Assembly: GCF_051307045.1 (NCBI RefSeq)
Contig: NZ_CP150452.1
Span: forward strand, 2,666,001-2,730,000
Source: Dryocola sp031988645
Lineage (GTDB): Bacteria; Pseudomonadota; Gammaproteobacteria; Enterobacterales; Enterobacteriaceae
Direction of reading: 5' to 3'
Length of the DNA stretch: 64,000 bases
The position numbers and the translations under genes were made by a program. The notes beneath the pieces were generated by a model, which did not search any database, was not told the DNA's origin, and saw only the letters and a list, made by a program, of their open reading frames with translations. Of the stretch, positions 26,749-35,633 are shown in pieces (the first letter of the stretch is position 1; each line of letters starts with the position of its first letter).

Positions 26749-27655
26749 ATGCTCAGGCTGGAAGATCTTACTTTGTTCGTCAGGGCGAGCGCGTTAAACA
26801 GCTTCAGCGATACGGCGCGCGAGGCGGGGCCTGCAGCCGGCCCAGGTGAGCACCGCCATAAAACGGCTGGAGAAAATCCTCAACGTGCGCCTGTTCGCCC
26901 GCTCGACGCGCAGCCTGCGGCTGACCCCCGAAGGGGAAAGCTGGCTCCCCTACGCCATACAGGCGCTGCAGGCGCTTGAAGCGGGTTACGAACAAATCCA
27001 GCCGGCAAGGGATGAAGTGCGCGGCGTGCTGCAAATTGCCGTCCCCTCGGATCTGGGGCGCAACCTGCTGCTGTCGGTTTTTCAGGACTTCAGAAGCCGG
27101 CACCCCGCGCTGCAGCTCAAAATTCTCTTTTCCGATCAGATTGCCGATGTGTTTAAGGATCCGGTTGATGTCGCTTTCCGCTACGGCATTAACGAAGATG
27201 CGTCCTACATTTCGCTTCCTCTTGCGCCTAAAAACCGCCGGGTGCTGGTAGCCGCCGCCTCTTATATTGCGCGTCACGGCGAGCCCAAAACCCTTGCCGA
27301 TCTCGCCCATCACAACGCGCTGACTTACATTTTACGCGGCCGGGTGTTCGATAAATGGACGCTCAGCCAGCAGGGCAACCTGCACCACATCTCCGTGCAG
27401 GGCAGCATGATGAGCGACGATGCGGAGGTGATCCGGCGTTTAGCCATCAAGGGCGAAGGGATTGCGTTTAAATCCATGCTGGACGTGAGCGAGGATATAC
27501 GGACGGGCCGCCTGCAGGTGCTGCTGCCGCAGTATCAGGGCGATTTGGTGCCGCTCAGCCTGATTTGCCCTCATCGTAAACAGCTTTCCACTACGGTGCG
27601 TTTGCTGCACGAAGCGGTGAAGCAGCGCTGCGACGAGCTGCTTAAGCCATTTTAG
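26749..27655 (+). CDS. LysR-family regulator beside nfsB (apparent frameshift)
   Basis: A LysR protein of about 301 residues. The helix-turn-helix is split: MLRLEDLTLFVRASALNSFS is in one frame and VSTAIKRLEKILNVRLFARS in another. The break is at GGGGCC (26826-26831). Dropping one G restores AREAGLQPAQVSTAIKRLE, a normal LysR recognition helix. The remaining 220 residues are a full effector domain. The ATG at 26749 follows GGGGAG. Divergent from nfsB, so likely its regulator. Confidence 0.85.
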
Positions 27656-27670
27656 GCGCAGCAGGCCGGG

Positions 27671-28606
27671 CTACTGCGCCGCATACCCCATCGCGGCTCC
27701 GCCGATGTTGACCGGCATCCCTGAACGGCGCTCCAGTTCGTCGGTAACGCGAAGCATATCGATGCCCTCTCCCTTCTTCGCCTCGTTAAGCGCGGCCGTG
27801 GAAGGTAAAGGAACTTTATTGCTCGATTCAAATTCGCCGCGGTTCCTGGACAGCGGCTCATGAACCTCCAGCCAGCGGCTGCCGTCCGGCTCGGCCGTTA
27901 CCTTCACCGGCTGGTCAATCAGCTGCACGCGGGTGCCTTCCGGGACGTTATCGAACAGGTATTTGATATCGTCATTGCGCAGGCGAATGCAGCCCTGGCT
28001 GACCCGCAAACCAATGCCGAAGTTGGCGTTGGTGCCGTGAATCGCATAAAACCTGCCGATATAAATGGCGTACAGCCCCATAGGATTGTCCGGCCCGGCG
28101 GGGACGTAGGCCGGCAGGCTTTTTCCTTCGCTGGCGTAGGCTCGTCTTGTATTCGCGGTAGGCACCCAGGTCGGCCCCTCCTGCTTGCGCTCCACCTTAG
28201 TTACCCAGCTGCGCGGGGTTTCTCGTCCCGCCTGGCCGATGCCTATCGGGAAAACCTCCACCGTGTTTCCCTCCGGCGGATAATAGTAGAGCCGCATTTC
28301 CGCCACGTTGACCACCACTCCCTCGCGTGGGGTATCCGGCAGGATGAGCTGCCGGGGAATGACCAGCTCCGAACCGGCGCGGGGTAAAAACACGTCCACG
28401 CCGGGGTTGGCTTCGATAAGGTTGCTTAGCCCCTGGCCGTACTGCGCGGCAAACGCCTCAAGCGGCAGTTTGTTTCCCGCCGGCACGGTGATTCTCAGCG
28501 GAGCGCCCACCAGGCGGCTTCCCTCCGGCGGTAGCGGATAGCTGACGGCCAGCACGCTCTGGCTGGCGAGCAGAAGCAGCAGGCTGCAATAAAATTTGAG
28601 GCGCAT
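27671..28606 (-). CDS. ldtA: L,D-transpeptidase (ErfK/LdtA type)
   Basis: A 311-residue periplasmic enzyme that attaches Braun lipoprotein to peptidoglycan. It has a signal peptide (MRLKFYCSLLLLLASQSVLA), a LysM-like segment (FAAQYGQGLSNLIEANPGVD), and a YkuD domain with the catalytic HGTNANFG...SQGCIRL motif around residues 193-211. Length and sequence match E. coli ErfK/LdtA (310). GGAAGGT precedes the ATG. In E. coli the gene also lies in this asn-tRNA/cob neighbourhood. Confidence 0.93.
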   Translation of the reverse strand: MRLKFYCSLLLLLASQSVLAVSYPLPPEGSRLVGAPLRITVPAGNKLPLEAFAAQYGQGLSNLIEANPGVDVFLPRAGSELVIPRQLILPDTPREGVVVNVAEMRLYYYPPEGNTVEVFPIGIGQAGRETPRSWVTKVERKQEGPTWVPTANTRRAYASEGKSLPAYVPAGPDNPMGLYAIYIGRFYAIHGTNANFGIGLRVSQGCIRLRNDDIKYLFDNVPEGTRVQLIDQPVKVTAEPDGSRWLEVHEPLSRNRGEFESSNKVPLPSTAALNEAKKGEGIDMLRVTDELERRSGMPVNIGGAAMGYAAQ

Positions 28607-28692
28607 GGTTTTTACCTTCCGGCGGATAGCGTTTCGCTAAGCGTAGACTTTCTGCTTTTATTTTGCCCGCGGCACGGGCAAGGTTTGCGGCC

Positions 28693-28721
28693 AAAAAAAG
28701 CCGCGCCGGAGCGCGCGGCTT
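28693..28721 (-). terminator. terminator of yeeO
   Basis: On the minus strand AAGCCGCGC and GCGCGGCTT pair around a short loop, followed by a run of seven T (the A run at 28693-28699). Confidence 0.75.
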
Positions 28722-28726
28722 AAATT

Positions 28727-30229
28727 TTATTGCGGTGATGAAGGCAGGTCTTCGGCTGTCGGGGTAAGAGTGACAGGCTGTCTTTGCGGGCGAGGATATT
28801 TCTTCAGCCAGCGTCCGCTGACCATGCGCCAGTAGAAGAAGACTCCGCGCACCGTCCAGTCGAGGAACATCCCCAGCCAGACCCCCACCACGCCCATCCC
28901 CAGCACAATACCCAGCGTGTAACCCGCCACAACGCGGCAGCCCCACATGCCGAGCATTGAAACCCACATCGCAAAACGCGCATCGCGCGCGCCCTTCAGC
29001 CCGGCCGGCAGCACCCAGGAGGCCGCCCAAATCGGCATAAAGGCGGCGTTAAGCCAGATAAGCACTTTCACCACCTCTTTTACGTCGTCTTCATGCGTAT
29101 AGAACGAGGCGAACAGCCCGGCGAAAGGCGCGGTTCCCCAGGCGATGATCGTCAGACCAATCGTCGAGAGCCAGAATACGTGCCGCAGCTGCCGCTCCGC
29201 CTGCCCGATTTCCCCTTTGCCTAAACGCCGGCCAACGATGATGGTCGAGGCCGAGCCCAGGGCGTTCCCCGGCAGGTTAATCAGCGCCGCAATCGAGAAA
29301 GCGATAAAGTTACCGGCGATAACGTTGGTGCCCATGCCGGCCACGAACATCTGCGTTAGCAGCTTGCCGCCGTTGAACAACACGGACTCGATGCTGGCGG
29401 GAATGCCGATGCCGAGCACCTCCCAGAGGATATTAAGCTTCAGCGGGGTGAAGTAGCTTTTCAGCGAAATGCGCAGCGCCGGGTTAAAGCCAATCATCAG
29501 CACATAGATAATCCCTATCGCGCCAATATAGCGCGAGATAGTCAGCCCCAGCCCCGCGCCGACGAATCCCATGCCCTGCCAGTCGAACAGGCCGTAAATC
29601 AGCACGCTGCTGATCATAATATTGAGGATATTCATGCCGCCGTTAATCAGCAGCGGGATTTTCGTGTTCCCCGCCCCGCGCAGCGCGCCGCTGCCGATCA
29701 GCGCGATGGCCGCGGCCGGATAGCTCCAGACGGTGGTTTGCAGATAGGAAAGCGCCAGCGCCTTCACCTCCGGCGTCGCCTCGCCGGCGATGACGTTGAC
29801 GATGTGCTCACCGGCCAGATGAATACCGATCGCCAGAAACAGCGCAACGATGGTCATCAGTACCAGAGACTGGCGCGCCGCCGCCCGCGCTCGTTTCGGA
29901 TCGAGCTTGCCGAGGCTGAAGGCGACCACCACCGTCGTTCCCAGATCGATTGCCGCAAAGAAAGCGATAATCACCATGTTAAAGCTGTCGGCAAGCCCCA
30001 CGCCCGCCATCGCCTCTTTACCCAGCCAGCTTACGAGGAAAGTACTCAGCACCCCCATCATCAGCACACAGGTATTTTCCAGAAAGATAGGCACGGCAAG
30101 GGGAGTAATTTCGCGCCAGAAAAGCGTCCGGTAGCTTTTTCTGTTGGTATACCAACGCGTTTTCTCAACGCGCTGGCGCAGTGCGGCATGTAAGTTCAAG
30201 TGCAACCCGTGAGAGATGTGAAACCACAT
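28727..30229 (-). CDS. yeeO: MATE-family efflux protein YeeO
   Basis: A twelve-helix MATE exporter of about 500 residues very close to E. coli YeeO, a flavin (FMN/FAD) and dipeptide exporter: REITPLAVPIFLENTCVLMM, FLVSWLGKEAMAGVGLADSF, SGALRGAGNTKIPLLINGG, GARDARFAMWVSMLGMWGCR. The frame is open to a GTG at 30364, and E. coli YeeO is annotated with a comparable extension. That start has no ribosome site and would overlap the facing tRNA promoter, so I give the ATG of MWFHISHGL at 30229. The true start is uncertain. Confidence 0.88.
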   Translation of the reverse strand: MWFHISHGLHLNLHAALRQRVEKTRWYTNRKSYRTLFWREITPLAVPIFLENTCVLMMGVLSTFLVSWLGKEAMAGVGLADSFNMVIIAFFAAIDLGTTVVVAFSLGKLDPKRARAAARQSLVLMTIVALFLAIGIHLAGEHIVNVIAGEATPEVKALALSYLQTTVWSYPAAAIALIGSGALRGAGNTKIPLLINGGMNILNIMISSVLIYGLFDWQGMGFVGAGLGLTISRYIGAIGIIYVLMIGFNPALRISLKSYFTPLKLNILWEVLGIGIPASIESVLFNGGKLLTQMFVAGMGTNVIAGNFIAFSIAALINLPGNALGSASTIIVGRRLGKGEIGQAERQLRHVFWLSTIGLTIIAWGTAPFAGLFASFYTHEDDVKEVVKVLIWLNAAFMPIWAASWVLPAGLKGARDARFAMWVSMLGMWGCRVVAGYTLGIVLGMGVVGVWLGMFLDWTVRGVFFYWRMVSGRWLKKYPRPQRQPVTLTPTAEDLPSSPQ

Positions 30230-30346
30230 TTCAAATAATGATTTACAATCGCTTATCCTGCAAAGTATTTTTTGCCTCCGCCCGGCTAAAAAGGCGCCAA
30301 AACGTTGATAGAATCCACAAACGGTATCCGCAGGCCGACTCAGGCG

Positions 30347-30374
30347 TTGACAAACCAGGCCCACTCGCTAAGAT
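30347..30374 (+). promoter_or_regulatory. promoter of the second tRNA-Asn
   Basis: TTGACA (30347-30352), a 16-base spacer and TAAGAT (30369-30374), 15 bases before the tRNA. Confidence 0.7.
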
Positions 30375-30389
30375 ATGCCGCACTACGAT

Positions 30390-30465
30390 TCCTCTGTAGT
30401 TCAGTCGGTAGAACGGCGGACTGTTAATCCGTATGTCACTGGTTCGAGTCCAGTCAGAGGAGCCA
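30390..30465 (+). tRNA. tRNA-Asn (GTT anticodon), second copy
   Basis: Identical over all 76 bases to the copy at 5661-5736 and in the same orientation. It follows yeeO as in E. coli, where yeeO lies between asn tRNA genes. The catabolic island begins directly downstream of its 3' end, the usual position for tRNA-targeted insertions. No second copy of the tRNA 3' end was found at the island's right edge. Confidence 0.97.
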
Positions 30466-30470
30466 TATTT

Positions 30471-30513
30471 GAGAAGCCCGCTTAAGGAAACTTAAGCGGG
30501 CTTCTTGCTTTTT
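30471..30513 (+). terminator. terminator of tRNA-Asn
   Basis: GAAGCCCGCTTAAG and CTTAAGCGGGCTTC form a perfect 14-bp stem around GGAAA, followed by TTGCTTTTT. Confidence 0.9.
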
Positions 30514-30711
30514 AGTCACCGGCTATTTCCTTTCTTCGCTAATTGAACCCTCTCAACACCGCTTGCCAAGTTCTTGTACCTATAGAAATTTTCAAGGCTG
30601 ACTAAAGGCGCGACGAAACCGTTCCTGACGCACCCGCAACGGGTTTATTTTTATCAGTCAGTTGTCGACACGGACTTTGATAACGCGTTAATGAAATGTG
30701 ATCTACGATCA

Positions 30712-30737
30712 AAAGTAACTAACAAGTTGGTTACTTT
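30712..30737. promoter_or_regulatory. island operator site 1
   Basis: AAAGTAACTAAC and GTTGGTTACTTT are inverted with one mismatch around AA (TAAC-N10-GTTA spacing). It lies 56 bases before the symporter gene. One of ten related sites in the island. Confidence 0.75.
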
Positions 30738-30793
30738 ATGCAAGACATGAACTAGGGTACAGCGACTCGTTACTCAGATAACAGGCGTATGTC

Positions 30794-32314
30794 ATGACAA
30801 GAAAAATTACGTTAAAGCACTATCTCACCTACGGTTCAGGCGATTTTTTTGGTATGGGAACGACAGCGCTCACCGGCGCCTGGCTACTGTTTTTTTATAC
30901 TAATTTCTGTCATTTAAGCGCGGTTGAAGCCGCATCAATCTTCGCCATCGCGCGGGTTTTTGATGCCATCGCCAGCCCGTTAATGGGCTACATTACCGAC
31001 AACTTCGGTCACACTCTGCTGGGGAAAAAGTTTGGCCGCCGGAAATTTTTTATTTTGTTAGGCATTCCCGCAGTCTTCTCCTACTGCTTTATCTGGGTCA
31101 GCGATATGGGCTATCTCTATTATCTGCTGACCTACCTTGTTTTCGAGCTGGTCTATAGCATGGTGCTGGTGCCTTACGAGACGCTGGTTCCGGAAATGAC
31201 CGATGATTTCAAAAAGAAGACGCGTTTCTCCGGCGCGAGGATCTCCTTCGCCCAGCTGTCTTACATCATCACCGCTTACCTGCCCGCCATGTTTTTTGCC
31301 TGGTACGGAAAAGATAATCCCGATGCGTTTTTCTACGCCGGCCTGGTGATTGCCGTCATCTGCGCGGTTGCGCTCACTCTGGTTTATTGCAATACGTGGG
31401 AAAGAGAACGCCCATCCGAAGAGCAGAAACCGGCTGACGCATCAGGTTCTTTACTGAAGAGATTTTTCAGCGATGCGCTGTCAACGCTGAAGGTTAAAGC
31501 ATTCCGCACCCATCTGGGCATGTATCTCGGCGGGTTTATCGCCCAGGACGTGTTTAACGCCGTTTTTACCTATTACGTTATTTATGTCCTCTTCCAGACC
31601 GCCACCGTCTCCTCGGAACTGCTGGGCATAATGTCCATCATGCAGCTGATTGCCGTGCTGTCCATGATCCCGCTTTGTATTCACTGGGGACCTGCGCCCG
31701 CCTATCGCCTTGCGGTTGGCTTTTTTGCGCTGGCCTGTCTTACCTACGGTTTCCTGTGGCTGGGCGACTTCACTCATCTCGCCGTACTAATGCTGGTGTC
31801 TGCGGTAGCAGGTTTCGGGCGCGGCGGAATCAACTATATTCCCTGGAATACTTACACCTATATGGCCGACGTCGATGAAGCTATTACCGGGTTGCGACGT
31901 GAAGGGATTTTCGCAGGCGTAATGACCATGACGCGCAAAGCTTCACAGGCGGTTGCGGTCATGATCGTCGGCGTTTTGCTGCAGCTGGCGCATTTTAATC
32001 CAGGTCAGCCTCATCAACCGGAATCAGTGCATTACGTCATCCTTGCGGTGCTTAGCCTTGGCACCACGCTGCTGTTAGCGGCCGGTTATCTGGTTTCGCG
32101 CAGCTTCACGCTTAATATCAAAACGCACGCGGTTTTGCGCCAGGAGTGTGACAGAATGCGTCTGGCTGGTGGACCAATAGCGCCGGTCAGCAAAGAAAAC
32201 CAGCGCATCCTTGAGGATATTACCGGTTTCGCTTATCAGGATCTGTGGGGAAATAATAAGGTTTCACGCCTTAGCCGTCAGACAACGAAAGGCATAATAA
32301 ATTTATCTAAGTAA
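30794..32314 (+). CDS. GPH-family (MelB-like) sugar:cation symporter
   Basis: A 506-residue, twelve-helix transporter of the glycoside-pentoside-hexuronide:cation family. Diagnostic features are ARVFDAIASPLMGYITD near residue 56 (cation-site aspartates) and GKKFGRRKFFILLG in the first cytoplasmic loop. It would import a sugar-like compound with H+ or Na+. Sole gene of the first island unit, preceded by operator site 1. Because the island also has an ABC sugar importer, the two may carry different forms (monomer versus conjugate) or act at different concentrations; this is inference. Confidence 0.85.
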   Translation: MTRKITLKHYLTYGSGDFFGMGTTALTGAWLLFFYTNFCHLSAVEAASIFAIARVFDAIASPLMGYITDNFGHTLLGKKFGRRKFFILLGIPAVFSYCFIWVSDMGYLYYLLTYLVFELVYSMVLVPYETLVPEMTDDFKKKTRFSGARISFAQLSYIITAYLPAMFFAWYGKDNPDAFFYAGLVIAVICAVALTLVYCNTWERERPSEEQKPADASGSLLKRFFSDALSTLKVKAFRTHLGMYLGGFIAQDVFNAVFTYYVIYVLFQTATVSSELLGIMSIMQLIAVLSMIPLCIHWGPAPAYRLAVGFFALACLTYGFLWLGDFTHLAVLMLVSAVAGFGRGGINYIPWNTYTYMADVDEAITGLRREGIFAGVMTMTRKASQAVAVMIVGVLLQLAHFNPGQPHQPESVHYVILAVLSLGTTLLLAAGYLVSRSFTLNIKTHAVLRQECDRMRLAGGPIAPVSKENQRILEDITGFAYQDLWGNNKVSRLSRQTTKGIINLSK

Positions 32315-32318
32315 AAAA

Positions 32319-32352
32319 TACCGGAGAAGAGTCATTTATCCTCTTCTCCGGA
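32319..32352. terminator. bidirectional terminator
   Basis: CCGGAGAAGAG and CTCTTCTCCGG form an 11-bp stem between the convergent symporter and aldo-keto reductase genes. Confidence 0.75.
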
Positions 32353-32387
32353 ACGTTCTGGAAACCTGCAGGCTTATTAAAAATGAA

Positions 32388-33173
32388 TTACAGCGCGACC
32401 ACGCGATAATTGGCGCTTTTTAACTCGCTAATCTGCTGCATATCAATATGGGTGAGGCTGAAATCGAGGATAGCAAAATTATCCTTAATCCGTTCCGGAT
32501 TAGACGACATGGTGTTTGACTGTATGCCCACCTGCAAAATCCAGCGCAGAATAATTTGCGCGGGCGTTTTAGCATAACGTTTAGCCAGCGTCTGAATAAG
32601 GGGGTATTGCAGCGCTTCTCCACGGGCTATTGAACAATAGGATGAAAGGGGAATATTCGTTTCGACCGCGGCCTCCAGCAACCCGCTTTGATCCAGTAAA
32701 GGATGAAACTCCACCTGGTTTATGATTAACGGCGTAGCGATCGCGCCTCGCGCCTGCGCCATCTGCACAGGCGAGAAATTACTCAAGCCGATGTGCTTTG
32801 TCAGGCCGTACTTCTGCGCCTGTTCAAGCAAACGCAGCGTTGCGTCAAAATCCTGTTTGGGCGGGCTATGAAGCAGCAAAACATCAACCTGTTCAAGGTT
32901 AAGCGCCTGCAGGCTTTGCTCGACCGACGCCATAAAGAGACTGTTATGGTAATTCGCAGGCAGCACTTTCGTCGTGATACAAAGCTCGCTGCGCGCCACA
33001 GGATAATGGCTTAATACCTGACCAATATCCCGTTCGTTATTATACATCTGTGCCGTATCAATCGCCCTGTAGCCGATTTTCAAAGCGTATTCTAATGCGG
33101 ATCTTAACGTTTCGTTCCGCAGTTTATAGGTGCCAAAGCCACGGATAAACTCTGCCCGATAAAGGATATTCAT
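32388..33173 (-). CDS. aldo-keto reductase (DkgB-like)
   Basis: A 261-residue NADPH-dependent barrel enzyme of the AKR5 group. The catalytic tetrad is visible as D in AIDTAQMYNNE, Y in MYNNE, K in ITTKVLP and H in LLLHSPPK. C-terminal SNPERIKDNFAI is the NADP-phosphate site. Related DkgB reduces 2,5-diketogluconate and other keto-sugars. Last gene of a three-gene unit with SDR and glycerate kinase, all read leftward from operator site 2. Substrate probably a keto or aldehyde sugar intermediate. Confidence 0.85.
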   Translation of the reverse strand: MNILYRAEFIRGFGTYKLRNETLRSALEYALKIGYRAIDTAQMYNNERDIGQVLSHYPVARSELCITTKVLPANYHNSLFMASVEQSLQALNLEQVDVLLLHSPPKQDFDATLRLLEQAQKYGLTKHIGLSNFSPVQMAQARGAIATPLIINQVEFHPLLDQSGLLEAAVETNIPLSSYCSIARGEALQYPLIQTLAKRYAKTPAQIILRWILQVGIQSNTMSSNPERIKDNFAILDFSLTHIDMQQISELKSANYRVVAL

Positions 33174-33197
33174 TTTTATTTCCGCAAAAGATTCGGT

Positions 33198-34349
33198 TTA
33201 ACGGCGAACAGGCTGACTCGCGGCCAGACGCCAGAGCGAAGCAATATTAAACGCAGCCGACTCCAGCAGCGTTGCGGCTTCACGCAGCGCGCGTTCATAA
33301 GAGATAACGCCGGGAACCAGCGAAAACGCCGAGTTTAAACCAAGCTCGTGCAAAGCTTCATAACCGCTGCCGAGAGATCCGGCGAGCGCAATACTCGGAC
33401 AGCCCTGCGCATGAGCGCGGCTGATAACCCCGGCAGGTCCTTTACCGCTGCTGGTCTGAGCATCAAGGCGTCCTTCGCCGGTGATTACCAGGTCAGCCTC
33501 CCGCACTAACGCATCGAAATGCAGGGTGTCGAGAACGATATCAATACCGCTGTACATTTCGGCCTTCAGTACCCCTTGCAGCGTGGCTCCCATCCCACCA
33601 GCCGCGCCGCCGCCTTGCAAACTGGCGATATCATTCCCGGCGTGCTTTTTGAGAATGCTGGCGACCCGGGCCAGGTTGTTTTCAATCCTTGCCGCCGTCT
33701 GCCCGGTTACGCCTTTTTGTGGGCCAAAAATCGCGGTGGCACCCTGTTCACCGAGTAAAGGATTGTTCACATCGCAGGCCAGCAGTAGCGATACCTGCGC
33801 TAATCTCGGATCGAGGTCGGAAATATCAATAGCGGCCAGCTCGTCAAGGCCACCCGCGCCCCAGTATACGTCTTCGCCCACGGCTGTCGTACAGCGGCAG
33901 CCGAGCGCCTGCAGCATGCCGATGCCGCAGTCATTAACGGCGCTGCCGCCAAGACCGATAATAATTTTGTTGACGCCGCGATCCAGCGCGGCCCTGATAA
34001 GCTCCCCTACTCCATAGCTGGTAGCGAGCAGCGGATCGCGATCTGCAGGCGCCACCCACTGCAGTCCACAGGCGGCGGCGACCTCAATAACGGCGGTGTT
34101 TCCATCACCCAGCAGGCCGTAAAAGCCGCTAACCGGGGTGCCCATTGGACCGGTCACCGGTACGGAAACGAGCTTTCCGGCAGTAGCGTTAATCAGCGCG
34201 TCAACCGTCCCTTCTCCGCCGTCGGCTATCGGTAATTTCAGGCACTCCGCGTCGGGTATGGCCCGCAGAAGGCCCCGTTCGATAGCATCAGCCACGGCGC
34301 TGGCTGACAGACTCTCTTTAAATGAGTCCGGGGCAATAATGATTTTCAT
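33198..34349 (-). CDS. glycerate kinase (GarK/GlxK type)
   Basis: A 383-residue type I glycerate kinase making 2- or 3-phosphoglycerate from glycerate and ATP. It is recognised from MKIIIAPDSFKESLSASAVA, LPIADGGEGTVDAL, GLGGSAVNDCGIGML and ITGEGRLDAQTSSGKGPAGV; length equals E. coli GarK (381). It tells us that one island product is glycerate, which enters glycolysis. Between the SDR and the aldo-keto reductase; 24 bases separate it from the latter. Confidence 0.93.
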   Translation of the reverse strand: MKIIIAPDSFKESLSASAVADAIERGLLRAIPDAECLKLPIADGGEGTVDALINATAGKLVSVPVTGPMGTPVSGFYGLLGDGNTAVIEVAAACGLQWVAPADRDPLLATSYGVGELIRAALDRGVNKIIIGLGGSAVNDCGIGMLQALGCRCTTAVGEDVYWGAGGLDELAAIDISDLDPRLAQVSLLLACDVNNPLLGEQGATAIFGPQKGVTGQTAARIENNLARVASILKKHAGNDIASLQGGGAAGGMGATLQGVLKAEMYSGIDIVLDTLHFDALVREADLVITGEGRLDAQTSSGKGPAGVISRAHAQGCPSIALAGSLGSGYEALHELGLNSAFSLVPGVISYERALREAATLLESAAFNIASLWRLAASQPVRR

Positions 34350-34369
34350 GAGTATCCACCTGCTTAAAG

Positions 34370-35149
34370 TCAGAAACGGGGAATCAACATGCCGCCATCG
34401 GCGCTAATCACCTGACCGGTTAAATAAGGCATGCCGCCGCTGGCAAGGGTGCTGACTATCGTGCCAATCTGCCCAGGTGTTCCAAGCTGCGGCAGCAGGG
34501 TTAACCCTCCATCCACGCGCTTTTGGTACATTTCCAGCGAAGGCTGCGTCATTTCCGTCACGATCAGTCCCGGCTGGATATCAAAAACCTGCACCCCTGC
34601 TTTGGCGAGACGCGCTGCGAACAGCTTAGCCACCATGGCGGCCGCAGCTTTGGACACGCAGTACTCGCCGCGATTGATTGAAGCCGCCGAGGCGTTAGAT
34701 GAAGAGACCACGATAAGGCTGTAATGCAGGCCAGGCTCGCAGGTGCGGGAGAGCAGGCGTTTGGCAAAGGCCTGGCACAGGAAAAACGTAGCGCGGGCGT
34801 TAACCGCCTGGCAGCGATCGTAGCTTTCCGGCGTGACATCAAGTAAATCACCACGGCTGGTCACCGACACCCCGGCGTTATTAACGAAAGTCGTCAACGG
34901 GCCCAGCGCTTCTTCAGCCTGCGCCAGCATCCTGTCGTGCAGGCTGATATCCGCCACGTCTCCAGGCACGGCAACCGCTTTGACGCCCCAGCCGGTAAGC
35001 CGCTCTACGGACGCGCGTAGCGCCGCAGAATCCTGATAATCATTCAAAGCAATATGAAAGCCAGCCTGCGCCAGCTTCGCGGCGATTTCAAAACCAATAC
35101 CGCGAGCCCCGCCGGTGATAAACGCAACCTGTCGTGAATTAACCGTCAT
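34370..35149 (-). CDS. SDR oxidoreductase (FabG-like)
   Basis: A 259-residue classical SDR: FITGGARGIGFEIA for cofactor, NNAGVS near residue 89, and the catalytic SSSNASAASINRGEYCVSKAA. ISADGGMLIPRF at the end is typical of sugar- and ketoacyl-type enzymes. It is promoter-proximal in the glycerate-kinase unit. A role in oxidising a polyol or reducing tartronate semialdehyde-type compounds is plausible; the sequence does not decide. Confidence 0.85.
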   Translation of the reverse strand: MTVNSRQVAFITGGARGIGFEIAAKLAQAGFHIALNDYQDSAALRASVERLTGWGVKAVAVPGDVADISLHDRMLAQAEEALGPLTTFVNNAGVSVTSRGDLLDVTPESYDRCQAVNARATFFLCQAFAKRLLSRTCEPGLHYSLIVVSSSNASAASINRGEYCVSKAAAAMVAKLFAARLAKAGVQVFDIQPGLIVTEMTQPSLEMYQKRVDGGLTLLPQLGTPGQIGTIVSTLASGGMPYLTGQVISADGGMLIPRF

Positions 35150-35209
35150 TTTTTCGTCCCACTGCTGATTGAGGATGTGAAGAAATCATAGCGACACCGA
35201 TCGGCACTT

Positions 35210-35225
35210 GTAAATAAATAGTTAC
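35210..35225. promoter_or_regulatory. island operator site 2
   Basis: GTAAATAAATAGTTAC: arms GTAAATA and TAGTTAC differ from perfect symmetry at one position. It lies 60 bases before the SDR start. Read on the minus strand with its flank (TTTGTAAGTAACTA) it closely matches site 3. Confidence 0.7.
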
Positions 35226-35550
35226 TTACAAAACTCAAATCTGGGATCTGCGTATTGTCGTATGACCAGCCATGCGATCGGCAGCAAGATCTTTGTGACT
35301 GATATCCCAAACGCAAGCAAAACAGGCGGACAATAAAAATCAAGCCTAAGCATATGTAAATCATAATGTTAACTAAAAAACACGCTGAAAACGCATACGC
35401 ATAACCTTTGATAAAACCGTCCTGACAATCCCTTAAAATAATAATTAAAAACAGATAGTTAATAAAATTTCGCCATAAAAAAACGGCCGGTGAAAAAACC
35501 TTAATCCGTTCAATTGCCAACGGTTAACCCGGGTGATATATCATCAATTT

Positions 35551-35570
35551 GTAAGTAATTAGTTATTTAC
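35551..35570. promoter_or_regulatory. island operator site 3
   Basis: GTAAGTAATTAGTTATTTAC, preceded by TTT; near-palindrome, 63 bases before the ABC binding-protein gene. It contains the TAnTTAGTTA core common to the other sites. Confidence 0.65.
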
Positions 35571-35633
35571 ATGTTAAGCGCAATTTATCCGATTCCTTAC
35601 CCCACGGAACCCTAAAAGACAGGAAATATCGCT

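Larger units (their letters stand above)
35150..35633. other. divergent control region of the SDR and ABC units
   Basis: This 484-base, A+T-rich region carries operator sites 2 and 3 near its two ends. The stretch between them is open on the minus strand (hydrophobic translation) but has no ribosome site or family resemblance, so I do not call a gene. Hairpin-forming CGGCCGG near 35485 is weak. Confidence 0.5.

Noticed and set aside
35146..35520. 124-codon hydrophobic frame on the - strand
   Set aside because: It lies in an A+T-rich control region, starts without a ribosome site, and overlaps operator site 2.
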